Below the pieces are notes generated by a model. It worked only from the letters and a program-made list of their open reading frames with translations, did no database searches and was not told the origin of the DNA. Both the position numbers and the translations under genes were made by a program. 55,262 nucleotides of DNA from JBBRDU01 sp038203615. GTDB taxonomy: Bacteria; Verrucomicrobiota; Verrucomicrobiia; Chthoniobacterales; UBA10450. How positions within the stretch are numbered: position 1 is the stretch's first letter; the number at the start of each line of letters is the position of its first letter. Of this stretch, positions 8,617-17,337 are shown piece by piece. The stretch is from contig JBBRDU010000011.1 of NCBI GenBank assembly GCA_038203615.1, forward strand, positions 1-55,262. The letters run 5' to 3'.

Positions 8617-10176
8617 ATGGCCGCGACGCTGGGCGTCAGCGCCATGATCGGTTGTTCGTTAGGCCAAGCCGCGCCGCCCGGGAAGAGCGCTGCCCCGGAG
8701 CGTCATGTCGTGATCGTCGTCTGGGACGGAATGCGGCCCGACCTGGTGACCCCGGAAAACGCGCCGACGCTCTGCCAGCTCGGGCAGGCAGGCGTTATTT
8801 TTCGTAATCATCACGCCGTCTACCTCTCGGCCACCCACGTGAATGGCACGGCCATCGAGACCGGCATGTATCCGCAGCATAGCGGGCTCATCGCCAATTA
8901 CGATTATGAGCCGCGCATCGAGAAGAAGAAGTTCGTTTCCACCGAGCAGGCCAGCGTCATCCAGAAAGGCGACGAACTTTCGCACGGGAAATATCTCAAG
9001 GTTCCGACCCTGGCCGAGTTGGTGCGCCGGTCGGGGGGGCGCACGGCCGTGGCCGCCGCCAAAACCGTTGGTTTCTTGCTCGACCGACAGCCAGACCCCC
9101 ACGCCGGCGCGCATGGCGTGACGCTTTCAGCAGGCGACTCTCTGCCTGCCGCGGCCCTTGCGCCCATGGAGGCCGGAGTCGGCTTGTTCCCAGGATTTCC
9201 CATGTATACCCATGCCCAGCGCGACGAATGGACGACGATGGCACTGACCCAATCGCTCTGGAAAGATGGGGTGCCGGCTTTTTCCATTTTGTGGCTGGGT
9301 GAACCCGATCTGACGCAACATGAAACTGCACCCGGCGCGCCGCCCGCCCTCGCCGCGATCAAATCATCTGATCAAAACCTGGCGGCCGTTTTGGCCACGC
9401 TCGATCAGAAAGGGGTGCGCGACACGACTGACATCCTGGTCGTGTCGGATCATGGATTTTCCACGATTGAGCATGCGATCGACGTCCGGAAATATCTCCT
9501 CGACGCGGGTCTGCGAGCCGCCGTCGATTTTAAGGGCGAAACGAAGCGTGGGGATATCCTGATGGTGGGCAACGGCGGTTCCGTTTTGTTTTACGTCGTG
9601 GGCCACGATGCCGCCATCACGCAGCGTTTGATTGAGACTTTGCAACAATCCAACTTCGCCGGGGTCTTCTTCAGCAATACGAAGGCACCGGGCACGTTCC
9701 CTTTCGCCAAAGCACAGATCGACGCCGCCCAGGGACCCGACGTGATTATGGCATTCCGTTGGACGGGGGAAAAGAATGTGTTCGGCGTGCCCGGACTGAT
9801 CGAGTCGGATTGGAACCGGCCAAGCGGGAAGGGGACGCACGCGACGCTGAGCCGTTTCGACATGCACAATATACTGATTGCGGCCGGCCCGGATTTTCGC
9901 GGTGGAGCGACCGACGATTGGCCGACCGGGAATGTGGATCTGGCGCCGACCGTTCTGAGCATTCTCAAAATCAAATCACCGCAGCCAATGGACGGCCGAG
10001 TCCTGAGCGAGGCGATGTCGAACGCTCCCGATCCAGCAAAGCCCGTCACGGAAACCAGCGAAGCCACGCGAGACTTTTCGAGTGGGACGTGGCGGCAATC
10101 GCTCCAGCAATCGCGCGTCGGAACGACCATTTACCTCGACGAAGGGAACGGGGCTTTCACGCGCAAACTGGAGTAG
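8617..10176 (+). CDS. Type I phosphodiesterase/alkaline-phosphatase superfamily protein, exported
   Basis: A 519-residue product. The metal-site motif VVIVVWDGMRPD and the nucleophile region SATHVNGTAIETGMYP (Thr or Ser expected to be phosphorylated) lie near the N-terminus. VVSDHGFSTIEH and a late THATLSRFDMHNI give further metal ligands. This is the arrangement of nucleotide pyrophosphatase/phosphodiesterase-like and predicted AlkP enzymes. The N-terminus MAATLGVSAMIGCS may be a short lipoprotein signal. A GTG 24 bases upstream is the alternative start. The gene stands alone and is followed by a long perfect palindrome. The substrate is unknown; phosphodiesters or phosphonates are typical of the superfamily. 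Confidence 0.85.
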   Translation: MAATLGVSAMIGCSLGQAAPPGKSAAPERHVVIVVWDGMRPDLVTPENAPTLCQLGQAGVIFRNHHAVYLSATHVNGTAIETGMYPQHSGLIANYDYEPRIEKKKFVSTEQASVIQKGDELSHGKYLKVPTLAELVRRSGGRTAVAAAKTVGFLLDRQPDPHAGAHGVTLSAGDSLPAAALAPMEAGVGLFPGFPMYTHAQRDEWTTMALTQSLWKDGVPAFSILWLGEPDLTQHETAPGAPPALAAIKSSDQNLAAVLATLDQKGVRDTTDILVVSDHGFSTIEHAIDVRKYLLDAGLRAAVDFKGETKRGDILMVGNGGSVLFYVVGHDAAITQRLIETLQQSNFAGVFFSNTKAPGTFPFAKAQIDAAQGPDVIMAFRWTGEKNVFGVPGLIESDWNRPSGKGTHATLSRFDMHNILIAAGPDFRGGATDDWPTGNVDLAPTVLSILKIKSPQPMDGRVLSEAMSNAPDPAKPVTETSEATRDFSSGTWRQSLQQSRVGTTIYLDEGNGAFTRKLE

Positions 10177-10178
10177 CC

Positions 10179-10211
10179 GGGTAGGGACGCCGCGTGGCGG
10201 CGTCCCTACCC
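10179..10211. repeat. Perfect 15-bp inverted repeat, REP-like
   Basis: The arms GGGTAGGGACGCCGC and GCGGCGTCCCTACCC pair perfectly around a GTG loop, starting 3 bases after the stop of the phosphodiesterase gene. It is the same family as the palindrome at 1.78 kb. There is no T-run, but the stem is strong enough to stabilise or end the transcript. The next about 280 bases to the sulfotransferase gene contain no gene I can support. Confidence 0.85.
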
Positions 10212-10492
10212 GCCTAACGACCGCGTTTTATGGGATCGCGCGTGAAGGCATGGGCGAAGACGTAATCGGCCACCTGCCGGCCTTGCGCGATGGCCGCGGT
10301 CTTGTCGAAACCATCCAAAGACAAGCCTACCCTGATGGAGGCTGATTGAATTGCATCACGCAAGGAGGTTGAGGAAGTATGCGTGCCCTGCGGTCGAACC
10401 TTGCCCCAATGCGATTTTGTGGGCAGACTGGCTTCCGAGGATGAATAGGTGCCCGGAGGTCGGTCCATCGTTGTGAATTTGCTATCGAATCC

Positions 10493-12520
10493 ATGAGCGC
10501 CATCGGATGGTCCGCGGCCCTGGCGGTTTTGATCGGCCTGATCCATCCGTCGGGGGCTGACGCGGCCACGGTGACCGTGGTCGGACAGAGCGCCGGCCCG
10601 ACGCCGTTTATCAGTCAGGTCAACGCCACCGTCAGCCCGGCCCAGGCTTTGCAGAGCGTGCAATTTACGATCACACCGAAACCAGGATCCGTTACGCGGC
10701 CCATCTCGGCCACCTTCACCAGTGGTTACCTGCAGAGTCGCGGTTCGCTGAACACTCAGACGGGCGCGTTGTTCATCCCGATCTTTGGGCTCTACGCGAA
10801 CTATACGAACACGGTCTGGCTAACCTACGTTTTCACGGACCACACCGTCCAGCAGACCAGTCTCGTGATCAGCACGGCGGCGTGGACGGATCCCTGCCAT
10901 TTCACCGATCCCACGGTGGTGCAGGCGAGAACCAGCAGCACGACCCTGAGTTACGACTATTTTTTGATCAAGAACGGTTGCGGATCGCAATCGCCCAGCA
11001 TCATGGATACAGACGGAGCGGTGCGTTGGGTGGGCACGGCCGGTCTAACGAGTTTTGCTTCTATCTTCTACGCCAACGGCATCTACATCTCGGCTCCGCC
11101 CGCCGGGTCCACCCAGCCTAGCGGGCTCGCCCGCATGGAGCTGGATGGCACCGTCAGCTTTCTCCAGGATTACAGCGCGCTCGGTGTTACGGGCACCGGG
11201 CATCACAACATTGATCCGGGCAAAGAGGGGATGATCCTGGAGCTGGATACCACCACCCAGACGGAGTCGGTCCTGATGGAGGTCGACGCGCTGGGCAATC
11301 CTCTGAAAACCTGGAGCCTGGCCGATATCATGGCTACGGCCATGACTTCTGGCGGGGACGATCCGACCCAGTTTGTTAAATCGGCCCCTAACGACTGGTT
11401 CCATAACAACGCTGCGACTTATCGGAGCTCGGACGATTCGCTGATCGTGTCGAGTCGCGAAAACTTCGTCATCGCGCTCGACTATGAAACCGGAGCGATC
11501 AAATGGATTCTGGGCGATCCGACGAAACAGTGGTATCAATTCGCCTCTCTCCGCCACTACGCGCTCAATCTCGGAACGAACACTTTGCCACCGATCGGAC
11601 AGCACGCCCTCTCCATCACGAAAGACGATCATTTGCTCCTTTTCGATGACGGGCAAAACAGCTTGAACCACGCGCCGGCGGGCACGGAGCGAAATTACAG
11701 CACTCCGCGCAAGTATCGGATCGACCCGTCCGCCGCGACCGCGTCAGAGCTCTGGAATTATTCGAATGGCCAGACTTTTTTTAGTTACATCTGCTCGAGC
11801 GTCTATGAGGATGCCGCCGCTAATTACCTGATCGATTACGCGGATATTATTAACCTGGGCAACACCTCCTATGCCGAACTGGTTGGACTTGGGCCGGCCG
11901 GCGACAAGGTTTTTGATTACCGCTACACCACGAATTTCTGTTCGACGGCTTGGAACTCCATTCCGGTTCATCTCGAAGCGCTGCGTTTTGCCACGATCGA
12001 TCCGATCGCAGCCGTCTCCCGGAAAATCCACGGTGCCGCCGGTGCGTTCGACATTAATCTCCCACGGAATGGCCTGCCCGGGGTGGAATGCCGCAGTGGT
12101 GGACCGACCGGCGATTATCAAGTGGTCATCACGTTTGCCTTGCCGGTCAGCGTGAGCGCCGCCGCGGTAACGGCTCGCAGGGGGGGAATTCCGCAGGTGG
12201 TCGGCCGTCCGAGCGTAAATGGCAATCAGGTGACGGTGAACCTGACGAGGGTCGGCTCTTCTCAGTCACTCGTACTTACGCTCTTTGGAGTAAACGACGG
12301 GACCAATCTCGGAACAGCATCGGTGCCGATGGACGTGGTCCTGGCGGATGTCACAGGCGATCGCACAGTCAACAAAAGCGACCTCAAGCCAACAAAGAGT
12401 CGCTCGGCCAAACGGGTCACATCCTCAAACTTCCGAGCCGATGTGACGGTTGATGGCGTCATCGACCAGAGCGATGCGGCGCTGGTGAACGCGAATCTGG
12501 GCCGCGTCCTTGGTCCCTAG
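10493..12520 (+). CDS. Arylsulfotransferase (ASST family) with C-terminal dockerin-like domain, secreted
   Basis: A 675-residue product with a signal peptide ending near PSGADA. The central region carries ASST features: GTGHHNIDPGKEGMILELD, NDWFHNNAATYR, SSRENFVIALDYETGAIKW and GQHALSITKDDHLLLFDDG. These conserved His and Trp segments line the active site of the beta-propeller. ASST enzymes move sulfate between phenolic esters without PAPS, in the periplasm. An N-terminal about 120 residues form an Ig-like domain. The last about 60 residues contain two Ca-loop-like segments (DVTGDRTVNKSDL and DVTVDGVIDQSDAALV), the pattern of a type I dockerin repeat. No cohesin gene is visible. The start is the signal-peptide ATG with no clear RBS. 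Confidence 0.84.
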   Translation: MSAIGWSAALAVLIGLIHPSGADAATVTVVGQSAGPTPFISQVNATVSPAQALQSVQFTITPKPGSVTRPISATFTSGYLQSRGSLNTQTGALFIPIFGLYANYTNTVWLTYVFTDHTVQQTSLVISTAAWTDPCHFTDPTVVQARTSSTTLSYDYFLIKNGCGSQSPSIMDTDGAVRWVGTAGLTSFASIFYANGIYISAPPAGSTQPSGLARMELDGTVSFLQDYSALGVTGTGHHNIDPGKEGMILELDTTTQTESVLMEVDALGNPLKTWSLADIMATAMTSGGDDPTQFVKSAPNDWFHNNAATYRSSDDSLIVSSRENFVIALDYETGAIKWILGDPTKQWYQFASLRHYALNLGTNTLPPIGQHALSITKDDHLLLFDDGQNSLNHAPAGTERNYSTPRKYRIDPSAATASELWNYSNGQTFFSYICSSVYEDAAANYLIDYADIINLGNTSYAELVGLGPAGDKVFDYRYTTNFCSTAWNSIPVHLEALRFATIDPIAAVSRKIHGAAGAFDINLPRNGLPGVECRSGGPTGDYQVVITFALPVSVSAAAVTARRGGIPQVVGRPSVNGNQVTVNLTRVGSSQSLVLTLFGVNDGTNLGTASVPMDVVLADVTGDRTVNKSDLKPTKSRSAKRVTSSNFRADVTVDGVIDQSDAALVNANLGRVLGP

Positions 12521-12582
12521 CGGGAAGCAGGCAGTTTCCCTTATCGGGGACGAATCGGGACGACCTGCGTGTGTCCGACCAA

Positions 12583-13437
12583 TCAGCCGCGGATGTATTC
12601 GTAGCCGAAGTGCGCCATGATCTCGGGAATCTGGTCGAGGTGACGGTTGATCTCGGCGATGTTTTCTGGTGAGAGGAGGGCGATCTGCTTCTCGTTGTAA
12701 TTGACGATGGGCTGGCGGACCCGGCCGTCGAGGGAGTGCACTTCCACATCGCGTCCGACATCGAGATCGCTCAGTTCCGGCATGAACTGGATGACGCGTT
12801 GCCGGCAGGCTTCTCCTTGTTCGGAGAGTTCTTCGTAATTCATTTTGATGGCGCGCCGCAAAATTTTTTCGTTCCGCATCTGCTGGCGCGCGCAACGGAT
12901 CCAATGCTGGATGCAACGCTCGAGCGATAACTTGGCGCGGCGCCGGATTCCTTCGGCCACCGCGTAAGGATTGCGCTGCATCAGGATGAACGAGCTCTCC
13001 GGAAAATGCTTCTGCAGCATGGAGGCGCGGAAAATATTCGGCGGCGATTTTTCGAGGAAGACGCGCGGATTAGCCGTGGCAAACTTCGGGTTTTTGGCCC
13101 ACTCCTCGTGCCAGCGGGTCTTAATCTTGGGCCATCGGTAATGCAACTCGTTTGCCAGAATGGCGGATTGCTCGCTCCAGATGCGCCGGCAGCGCGGCGT
13201 CATCTTACCGGGGATGGGCATGAAGTCGGAGACAAAACCTTGTCCGTTGACCTGCTGATCCGGCCCGCCTGGCGCGGGGAAGCCGACGGCGTTATGGCAT
13301 TCGCTCATGACGCGCTCGAGCAGGGTCGAGCCGCTGTTGTTCATGCAGATGATGAACAAAAATTTTTCCGGCCGATCCGGGGCGGGATCGGCGTGTTTTG
13401 AACCAAAAATGCGGTTAACCGCGCCAAGCAGGGACAT
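12583..13437 (-). CDS. PAPS-dependent sulfotransferase family protein
   Basis: A 284-residue cytoplasmic protein. The N-terminal FIICMNNSGSTLLERVM matches the 5'-phosphosulfate-binding loop of Sulfotransfer family proteins. SSFILMQRNPYAVAEGIRRR matches the 3'-phosphate-binding segment with its Arg/Asn. Family members transfer sulfate from PAPS to carbohydrates, lipids or peptides; the acceptor is unknown. It converges with the arylsulfotransferase gene, 62 bases apart, putting two mechanistically different sulfate-transfer enzymes side by side. A perfect hairpin covers the region just before the start codon (see that entry). The start is the ATG of MSLLGAVNRIFG. Confidence 0.85.
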   Translation of the reverse strand: MSLLGAVNRIFGSKHADPAPDRPEKFLFIICMNNSGSTLLERVMSECHNAVGFPAPGGPDQQVNGQGFVSDFMPIPGKMTPRCRRIWSEQSAILANELHYRWPKIKTRWHEEWAKNPKFATANPRVFLEKSPPNIFRASMLQKHFPESSFILMQRNPYAVAEGIRRRAKLSLERCIQHWIRCARQQMRNEKILRRAIKMNYEELSEQGEACRQRVIQFMPELSDLDVGRDVEVHSLDGRVRQPIVNYNEKQIALLSPENIAEINRHLDQIPEIMAHFGYEYIRG

Positions 13438-13438
13438 G

Positions 13439-13460
13439 CAGAACGTATCTCTACGTTCTG
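13439..13460 (-). promoter_or_regulatory. Hairpin abutting the start codon of the sulfotransferase gene
   Basis: On the minus strand the 9-base arms CAGAACGTA and TACGTTCTG pair perfectly around GAGA, a GNRA-type tetraloop. The structure ends one base before the ATG. The only purine-rich candidate for ribosome binding is the loop itself. A structure placed this way is likely to hinder or gate initiation, or it could be the operator of a repressor. Function is inferred only from position and symmetry. Confidence 0.45.
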
Positions 13461-13536
13461 GCTGGCCGACAGGTCAACCGGCAACTGGCCGGCTCAAACA
13501 GATCGGTCCATTTTGGATGTCACTCGTTCCGAACTC

Positions 13537-14094
13537 TCATCTCGCGGATTTCGGCGCGCGCGGCTCGACCGCCACGCGCCCGAAGATGGCCGTCTGGTCA
13601 TTCATAAACGCCTGTAACCGGACGCGCGCTGTCGTGCCATCGGGCTGGGCGGTCAGCGACCATGTGGCGACGGTGAGCCCAGCCGGAAAGCTGGCCGAGA
13701 GCGTGTCGCCGCTCCTTTGTGCTTTCGCGACTCCTTTTCGCTTCCCGCTTTCCTGCCATTCCATCGTTGTCTCGGTCTGATCCACCATCAGTTCGGTTGC
13801 GACATTGCCCCAGGGAACCTCCGGCATGGTACCCACCCAGGTGCCGGCGAAGCGGCTGATCTTCGCGCTTGTTTGTTGGTTTGCGGCGCTCTTCGTCACC
13901 TCGCCGGTCCGCGGGGTAGACTTCGGTTTGGTCGGCGATTTCTTGGGCTTCGCTGTCGGCACAGCGGTCGGGTTCGGCGTTGGGTTTTCCGGAATTTCCT
14001 GGATCGGCGCGGGCAACCGATGCGGGGCCACGATGAGCAGGGTAATGATGAGAAAAAGCCTAACGAGTCGGTCTGATGGTTGTATTTGGTTCAT
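13537..14094 (-). CDS. Exported Pro/Lys-rich hypothetical protein
   Basis: A 185-residue product with an N-terminal hydrophobic signal (LVRLFLIITLLIVAP). A low-complexity linker rich in Pro, Thr and Lys (PTAVPTAKPKKSPTKPKS) follows. The C-terminal about 100-residue beta domain starts near FAGTWVGTMPEVPWG. That domain resembles the two repeated domains at the end of the TIR protein next door (both have a WxG or GVW core, a short EW segment and a final strand), so the pair may share a ligand or origin. Its ATG overlaps the TIR gene's stop by 4 bases, so translational coupling is very likely. Function is unknown. Confidence 0.7.
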   Translation of the reverse strand: MNQIQPSDRLVRLFLIITLLIVAPHRLPAPIQEIPENPTPNPTAVPTAKPKKSPTKPKSTPRTGEVTKSAANQQTSAKISRFAGTWVGTMPEVPWGNVATELMVDQTETTMEWQESGKRKGVAKAQRSGDTLSASFPAGLTVATWSLTAQPDGTTARVRLQAFMNDQTAIFGRVAVEPRAPKSAR

Positions 14095-15674
14095 GGCGCG
14101 GATAGCTCTGCCCTGAAGACGTGGCCCTCGGCATGACACTCGTAGGCGGCCGTTTTCCAGTCGTCGGCAAAGCGCAGCGTGAACGATTCCGGTTTCCATT
14201 CGATATTCCTGGGCTTCGCCACTACTTCATCGGTCACCACCCGCAAAGTCTGGCCGTCCCAGACGCCGTTAAACTTTACCACCGTGTCCCCGTGCTTGCT
14301 GCTTTGCGTTTCGGTGCCCGATTTACGGTCGGCTGCGAACTTGATCGTCAACGGCACGCCCGCTCCGCCCTGGTCGCCTTCTTGATGAATGCTTCCGCGG
14401 TAGGTCGACGCCGCTGGCACGGACGGCGCCGACAAATCGGCGGCGTAAGTTTTCCCATCGGCGGCGCATTCGTAACTGGCGGTTTTGCCATCTTCGCCAA
14501 AGCGCAGGATGAAGGATTCCGGCGCCCACTGAATTCCGGCAGGCTGCGAAACGACGTCGCCGGTCACGGCATGCAATTCCGTCTCTTCCCAGACACCGGT
14601 GAATTTTACCACAAAATCTCCGCGCCGGCTGCTTTGGGTCATGTGGCCCGTTTTGAGATCAGGATGGAGGGCGATCACGACCGGTCGCGGCGGTGATCGA
14701 TCATCCGGGCGCACCCGGATTGTGCCGGTGTAAACAGGTGCGGGTTGCGCGAGCGCAATCTCCTGTCTGAATTCCTGTTTCGCCTCCAGCGCGGCCTTGA
14801 GCGCGTGCGGTAGATAGCCGTCATGGACGAGAAGGAAGGTCGTGTCGCCCGGCGGAAGATCGTCGCGCCGCAGCGGGGTGGTGCCGATCAGGACACCCTT
14901 CTGTAAAACCTTCGCTCCCGGCGGCACACTCGACAATTCGATGACTGGGTTCATGCGCGGCGCGGTCGTTGGGGCAACGGCGACCGCTTGTTCCGTGACC
15001 GAATTTAAGGCGACGGGGCTGCGCGCAGGCGCGACCGGGTTGATTGGATGCGCGGCCGATTGATCGCGCGTCTGGTTGGTTGAACGCAGGACAAGCCAGG
15101 TGGCGAACGCGGCCATGCTCAACAAAAGCAAAACACCGGTCACGACCAGTTTCTTGCGCGAACCCGTTGCAACCGCGACCGGCTCCCCGGTTTCGCCCTG
15201 TTCCGGCGGAGCCGGCAACACGTCCAGTGAATTGGCGATGCCGCTGATCAGGCGATCCGCGTGCTGATGAAAATCCAGTCCACTATCGAGAGGGAGAGCG
15301 TGCCGGAAAGCCAGAGCCTGGATGTCGGCCGGAAGCTTTCCCACGTTCGGCATGGGTGTGTTGTTCACCAGCACGGGGATGACTGGAATCCCGCGATTCA
15401 AGGCGTAGGCAATTTCCAAACGAACAAAATCGGTCGGATCATCGATTCGACGCGCTGCGTCGGGCTGCTCCCCCAACCAATGGGGGCCGATCACCGCTAC
15501 GACAACCCGAGAGCCTTCAATCGTCTGTTTGATCTGCTCGCGAAAATCCAGCCCGGGCCGGATGGAATCAAAATCCATGAACACATTCCGTTTTCCAAAC
15601 TTCGCCTGGAGCCGGTCGTAAAGACGGCCGGTCACAGCCAGCGTATCCTCCCGGCGATAAGAAATGGCGATCAT
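14091..15674 (-). CDS. TIR domain - transmembrane - PEGA - repeated beta-domain protein
   Basis: A 527-residue product. Residues about 1-150 are a TIR_2 domain: MIAISYRREDTLAVTGRLYD, VFMDFDSIRPGLDF, and DFVRLEIAYALNRGIPVIPV, where the Glu of LEIAYAL matches the catalytic Glu of NAD-cleaving TIRs. One transmembrane helix follows (LVVTGVLLLLSMAAF, about 175-195). A PEGA domain comes next (SSVPPGAKVLQKGVLIGTTPL). Two about 90-residue repeats then share VVKFxGVW, ESFxLRF and AxYEC. The TIR would be cytoplasmic and the rest periplasmic. This suggests signalling across the membrane or an envelope-sensing NADase. It is coupled to the downstream exported protein gene. NADase activity is inferred. Confidence 0.85.
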   Translation of the reverse strand: MIAISYRREDTLAVTGRLYDRLQAKFGKRNVFMDFDSIRPGLDFREQIKQTIEGSRVVVAVIGPHWLGEQPDAARRIDDPTDFVRLEIAYALNRGIPVIPVLVNNTPMPNVGKLPADIQALAFRHALPLDSGLDFHQHADRLISGIANSLDVLPAPPEQGETGEPVAVATGSRKKLVVTGVLLLLSMAAFATWLVLRSTNQTRDQSAAHPINPVAPARSPVALNSVTEQAVAVAPTTAPRMNPVIELSSVPPGAKVLQKGVLIGTTPLRRDDLPPGDTTFLLVHDGYLPHALKAALEAKQEFRQEIALAQPAPVYTGTIRVRPDDRSPPRPVVIALHPDLKTGHMTQSSRRGDFVVKFTGVWEETELHAVTGDVVSQPAGIQWAPESFILRFGEDGKTASYECAADGKTYAADLSAPSVPAASTYRGSIHQEGDQGGAGVPLTIKFAADRKSGTETQSSKHGDTVVKFNGVWDGQTLRVVTDEVVAKPRNIEWKPESFTLRFADDWKTAAYECHAEGHVFRAELSAP

Positions 15675-15922
15675 GGAAACTCGCGCAGGTATGCTAAGAA
15701 CCGCCGCGCGCGGATGTAAAGAACGGAAGAGCCGTCCCGCCACCCGGTCCAAAGTGTTGCGCTTTAAGCATCAAACACCGAAAGCAAAATGCGGTGACGA
15801 TGCCGTCTCCCCAGAAAGAAAGGAGTCACGGAAAAAAGACTCGACGGCCTAACAAGCAGTCTATATAAACCAACGCGCCCGCTGATTTGCGTAATGTTTT
15901 GCAGAGGATCGGGAATTTAAGC

Positions 15923-16615
15923 GTGAAATTGACACCAGTCTCCAAAAACGCGCACGGTCCGCTTCGCTTTGTCGTCGCCGATGATCATGTTTTGGTTCGC
16001 GAACTGATTGTCACCTTCCTCAACGAGCATTGGCATGCGGGCCAGCGCGTCGTGGGACTCCCGACCATGGATGCAGCCCTGCAGGCGTGCCTGCGGGGCC
16101 AAGTGGATTTTCTGCTCCTCAACGCCCAGCTCATTTCTTCCGAGGTCGCCAGTGAGATCGGTAAACTGCGCCGGCAAAATCCGCCTCTCTTGGTTTTATG
16201 TTACGCGGGGGGTGGCGGTGACAGTGAGATCATGCGGGCGCTGCAATGCGGAGTGGACGGATTTGTCGGACAAACCTGCGATCACACGGAATTATTGGAA
16301 GCCATCCGGCGCATCAGGCAGGGCGAGGATTATTTTTGCGCGCGGAGCAGCCACTTGCTGGCCGACCTGGCCTGCGGAAAGCGTGACTCAACCCACGACA
16401 CGGGCAAACTCACGCCGCGCGAAACCCAAATCCTGCGGCTGATTGCGTCGGGCCGTACGAGCAAGGAAATCGCAGCCTTGCTGGGCTTGAGGGTTGCCAC
16501 GGTGGACACGCATCGTCGCAATTTGATGGCCAAAGCGGAAGCGCATAACGCCGCGGACGTCGTCCGCTACGGTTACAGCCACGATCTTCTAACCCTGGCG
16601 CTCTCCGCCGACTAA
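15923..16615 (+). CDS. NarL/FixJ-type response regulator with degenerate receiver
   Basis: A 230-residue product. The N-terminal receiver begins LRFVVADDHVLVRELI with the acidic pair intact. The phosphoacceptor position reads FLLLNAQL, Asn replacing Asp, and the usual conserved Lys near the end is Gln (GFVGQ). Canonical phosphorylation is therefore unlikely. The C-terminal LuxR helix-turn-helix is intact: KLTPRETQILRLIASGRTSKEIAALLGLRVATVDTHRRNLM. The GTG start was chosen because GGGA lies about 8 bases upstream; a TTG 36 bases earlier has no RBS. It is divergent from the TIR gene, 248 bases apart, so it may regulate it. No histidine kinase is nearby. Phosphorylation-independent DNA binding is inferred. 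Confidence 0.85.
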   Translation: MKLTPVSKNAHGPLRFVVADDHVLVRELIVTFLNEHWHAGQRVVGLPTMDAALQACLRGQVDFLLLNAQLISSEVASEIGKLRRQNPPLLVLCYAGGGGDSEIMRALQCGVDGFVGQTCDHTELLEAIRRIRQGEDYFCARSSHLLADLACGKRDSTHDTGKLTPRETQILRLIASGRTSKEIAALLGLRVATVDTHRRNLMAKAEAHNAADVVRYGYSHDLLTLALSAD

Positions 16616-17148
16616 AGGCCGGTTCACCGTCTCGATTCCGGTCACGTAGAGTGCGGGCCGACGAATCGTTAATCCTGTTCATCCTCTCGGATTTTCTGGC
16701 TTCCTGTCCGCCAACGGCCGGACTCGCTGCGGTGAGCTTTCCTGATTTGATTTTCGGGGGTCAGGGCAGGGGTCAAATCTGGAGGGCGTGTCGCCGAAGC
16801 GAAGAAGCCATGAATCTTTCCCGCCAGGCGTCCACTGAAACTTAAGGCCTGAAACTTTCCTGCTTTCCCGGAAGGAAACTGACACGTCTTTTCACGCCCT
16901 TTTTCTGGGCTTGCGTCAGGAGCTTGTCGTAATCGGGTTTTAGTGTGTCCCTCCCCGCCGATTTTGTTCGGCAGCGGCTACACCCGCCGGTGCGCCGTCT
17001 CAAGACGAGCCAGGGCGTTCAGGCTGGTGGAGCAAAGCTACGTTCCCGTCGAGCAAGCCGTGGTGAGTTGTCAGCGCGACCGAGCCAGTAGAGCAATTCT
17101 CTCACTGCAGGGTTGCGCCCCTTGACGATTGTGCGAGAAGGATGGCTG
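16616..17148. other. Gene-less stretch
   Basis: No convincing gene. It holds a common intergenic repeat type (AATCCTGTTCATCC near 16672, similar to AATCCTGTGAATCCTGTC near 23.56 kb). A minus-strand open frame reads DTLKPDYDKLLTQAQKKG before a stop and may be the tail of a decayed gene; I could not identify it. Confidence 0.5.
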
Positions 17149-17337
17149 ATGAGCCCTACTTGGCTCGAAATAGCTGTTGCCGTTCTGCTCTTGTGGATTG
17201 CGTGGCGGATCGCTTTGCTGCTAACGCCATGGGTAATTAATCGATGGCGCGGACGGCGTCGGCGCGCCGATGTTGTGGAACAGCGACGAAAGTTTCCGGC
17301 ATTAAAAGAGAAAGTTGAACAGAATGACTCCCAATGA
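17149..17337 (+). CDS. Small single-pass membrane protein upstream of SPFH gene
   Basis: A 62-residue product with one helix (LEIAVAVLLLWIAWRIALLL), then a basic stretch (RWRGRRRR) and a charged tail. GAAGGA lies 8 bases upstream of the ATG, one of the better RBS sites in this window. Its 3' end overlaps the start of the SPFH gene by 14 bases, so the two are probably coexpressed and may act together at the membrane. No family was recognised. Confidence 0.7.
   Translation: MSPTWLEIAVAVLLLWIAWRIALLLTPWVINRWRGRRRRADVVEQRRKFPALKEKVEQNDSQ

Noticed and set aside
10214..10663. Minus-strand frame between the phosphodiesterase and ASST genes (ends AFTRDPIKRGR)
   Set aside because: Its first half is antisense to the ASST signal peptide and no family is recognised; at most a decayed gene tail.
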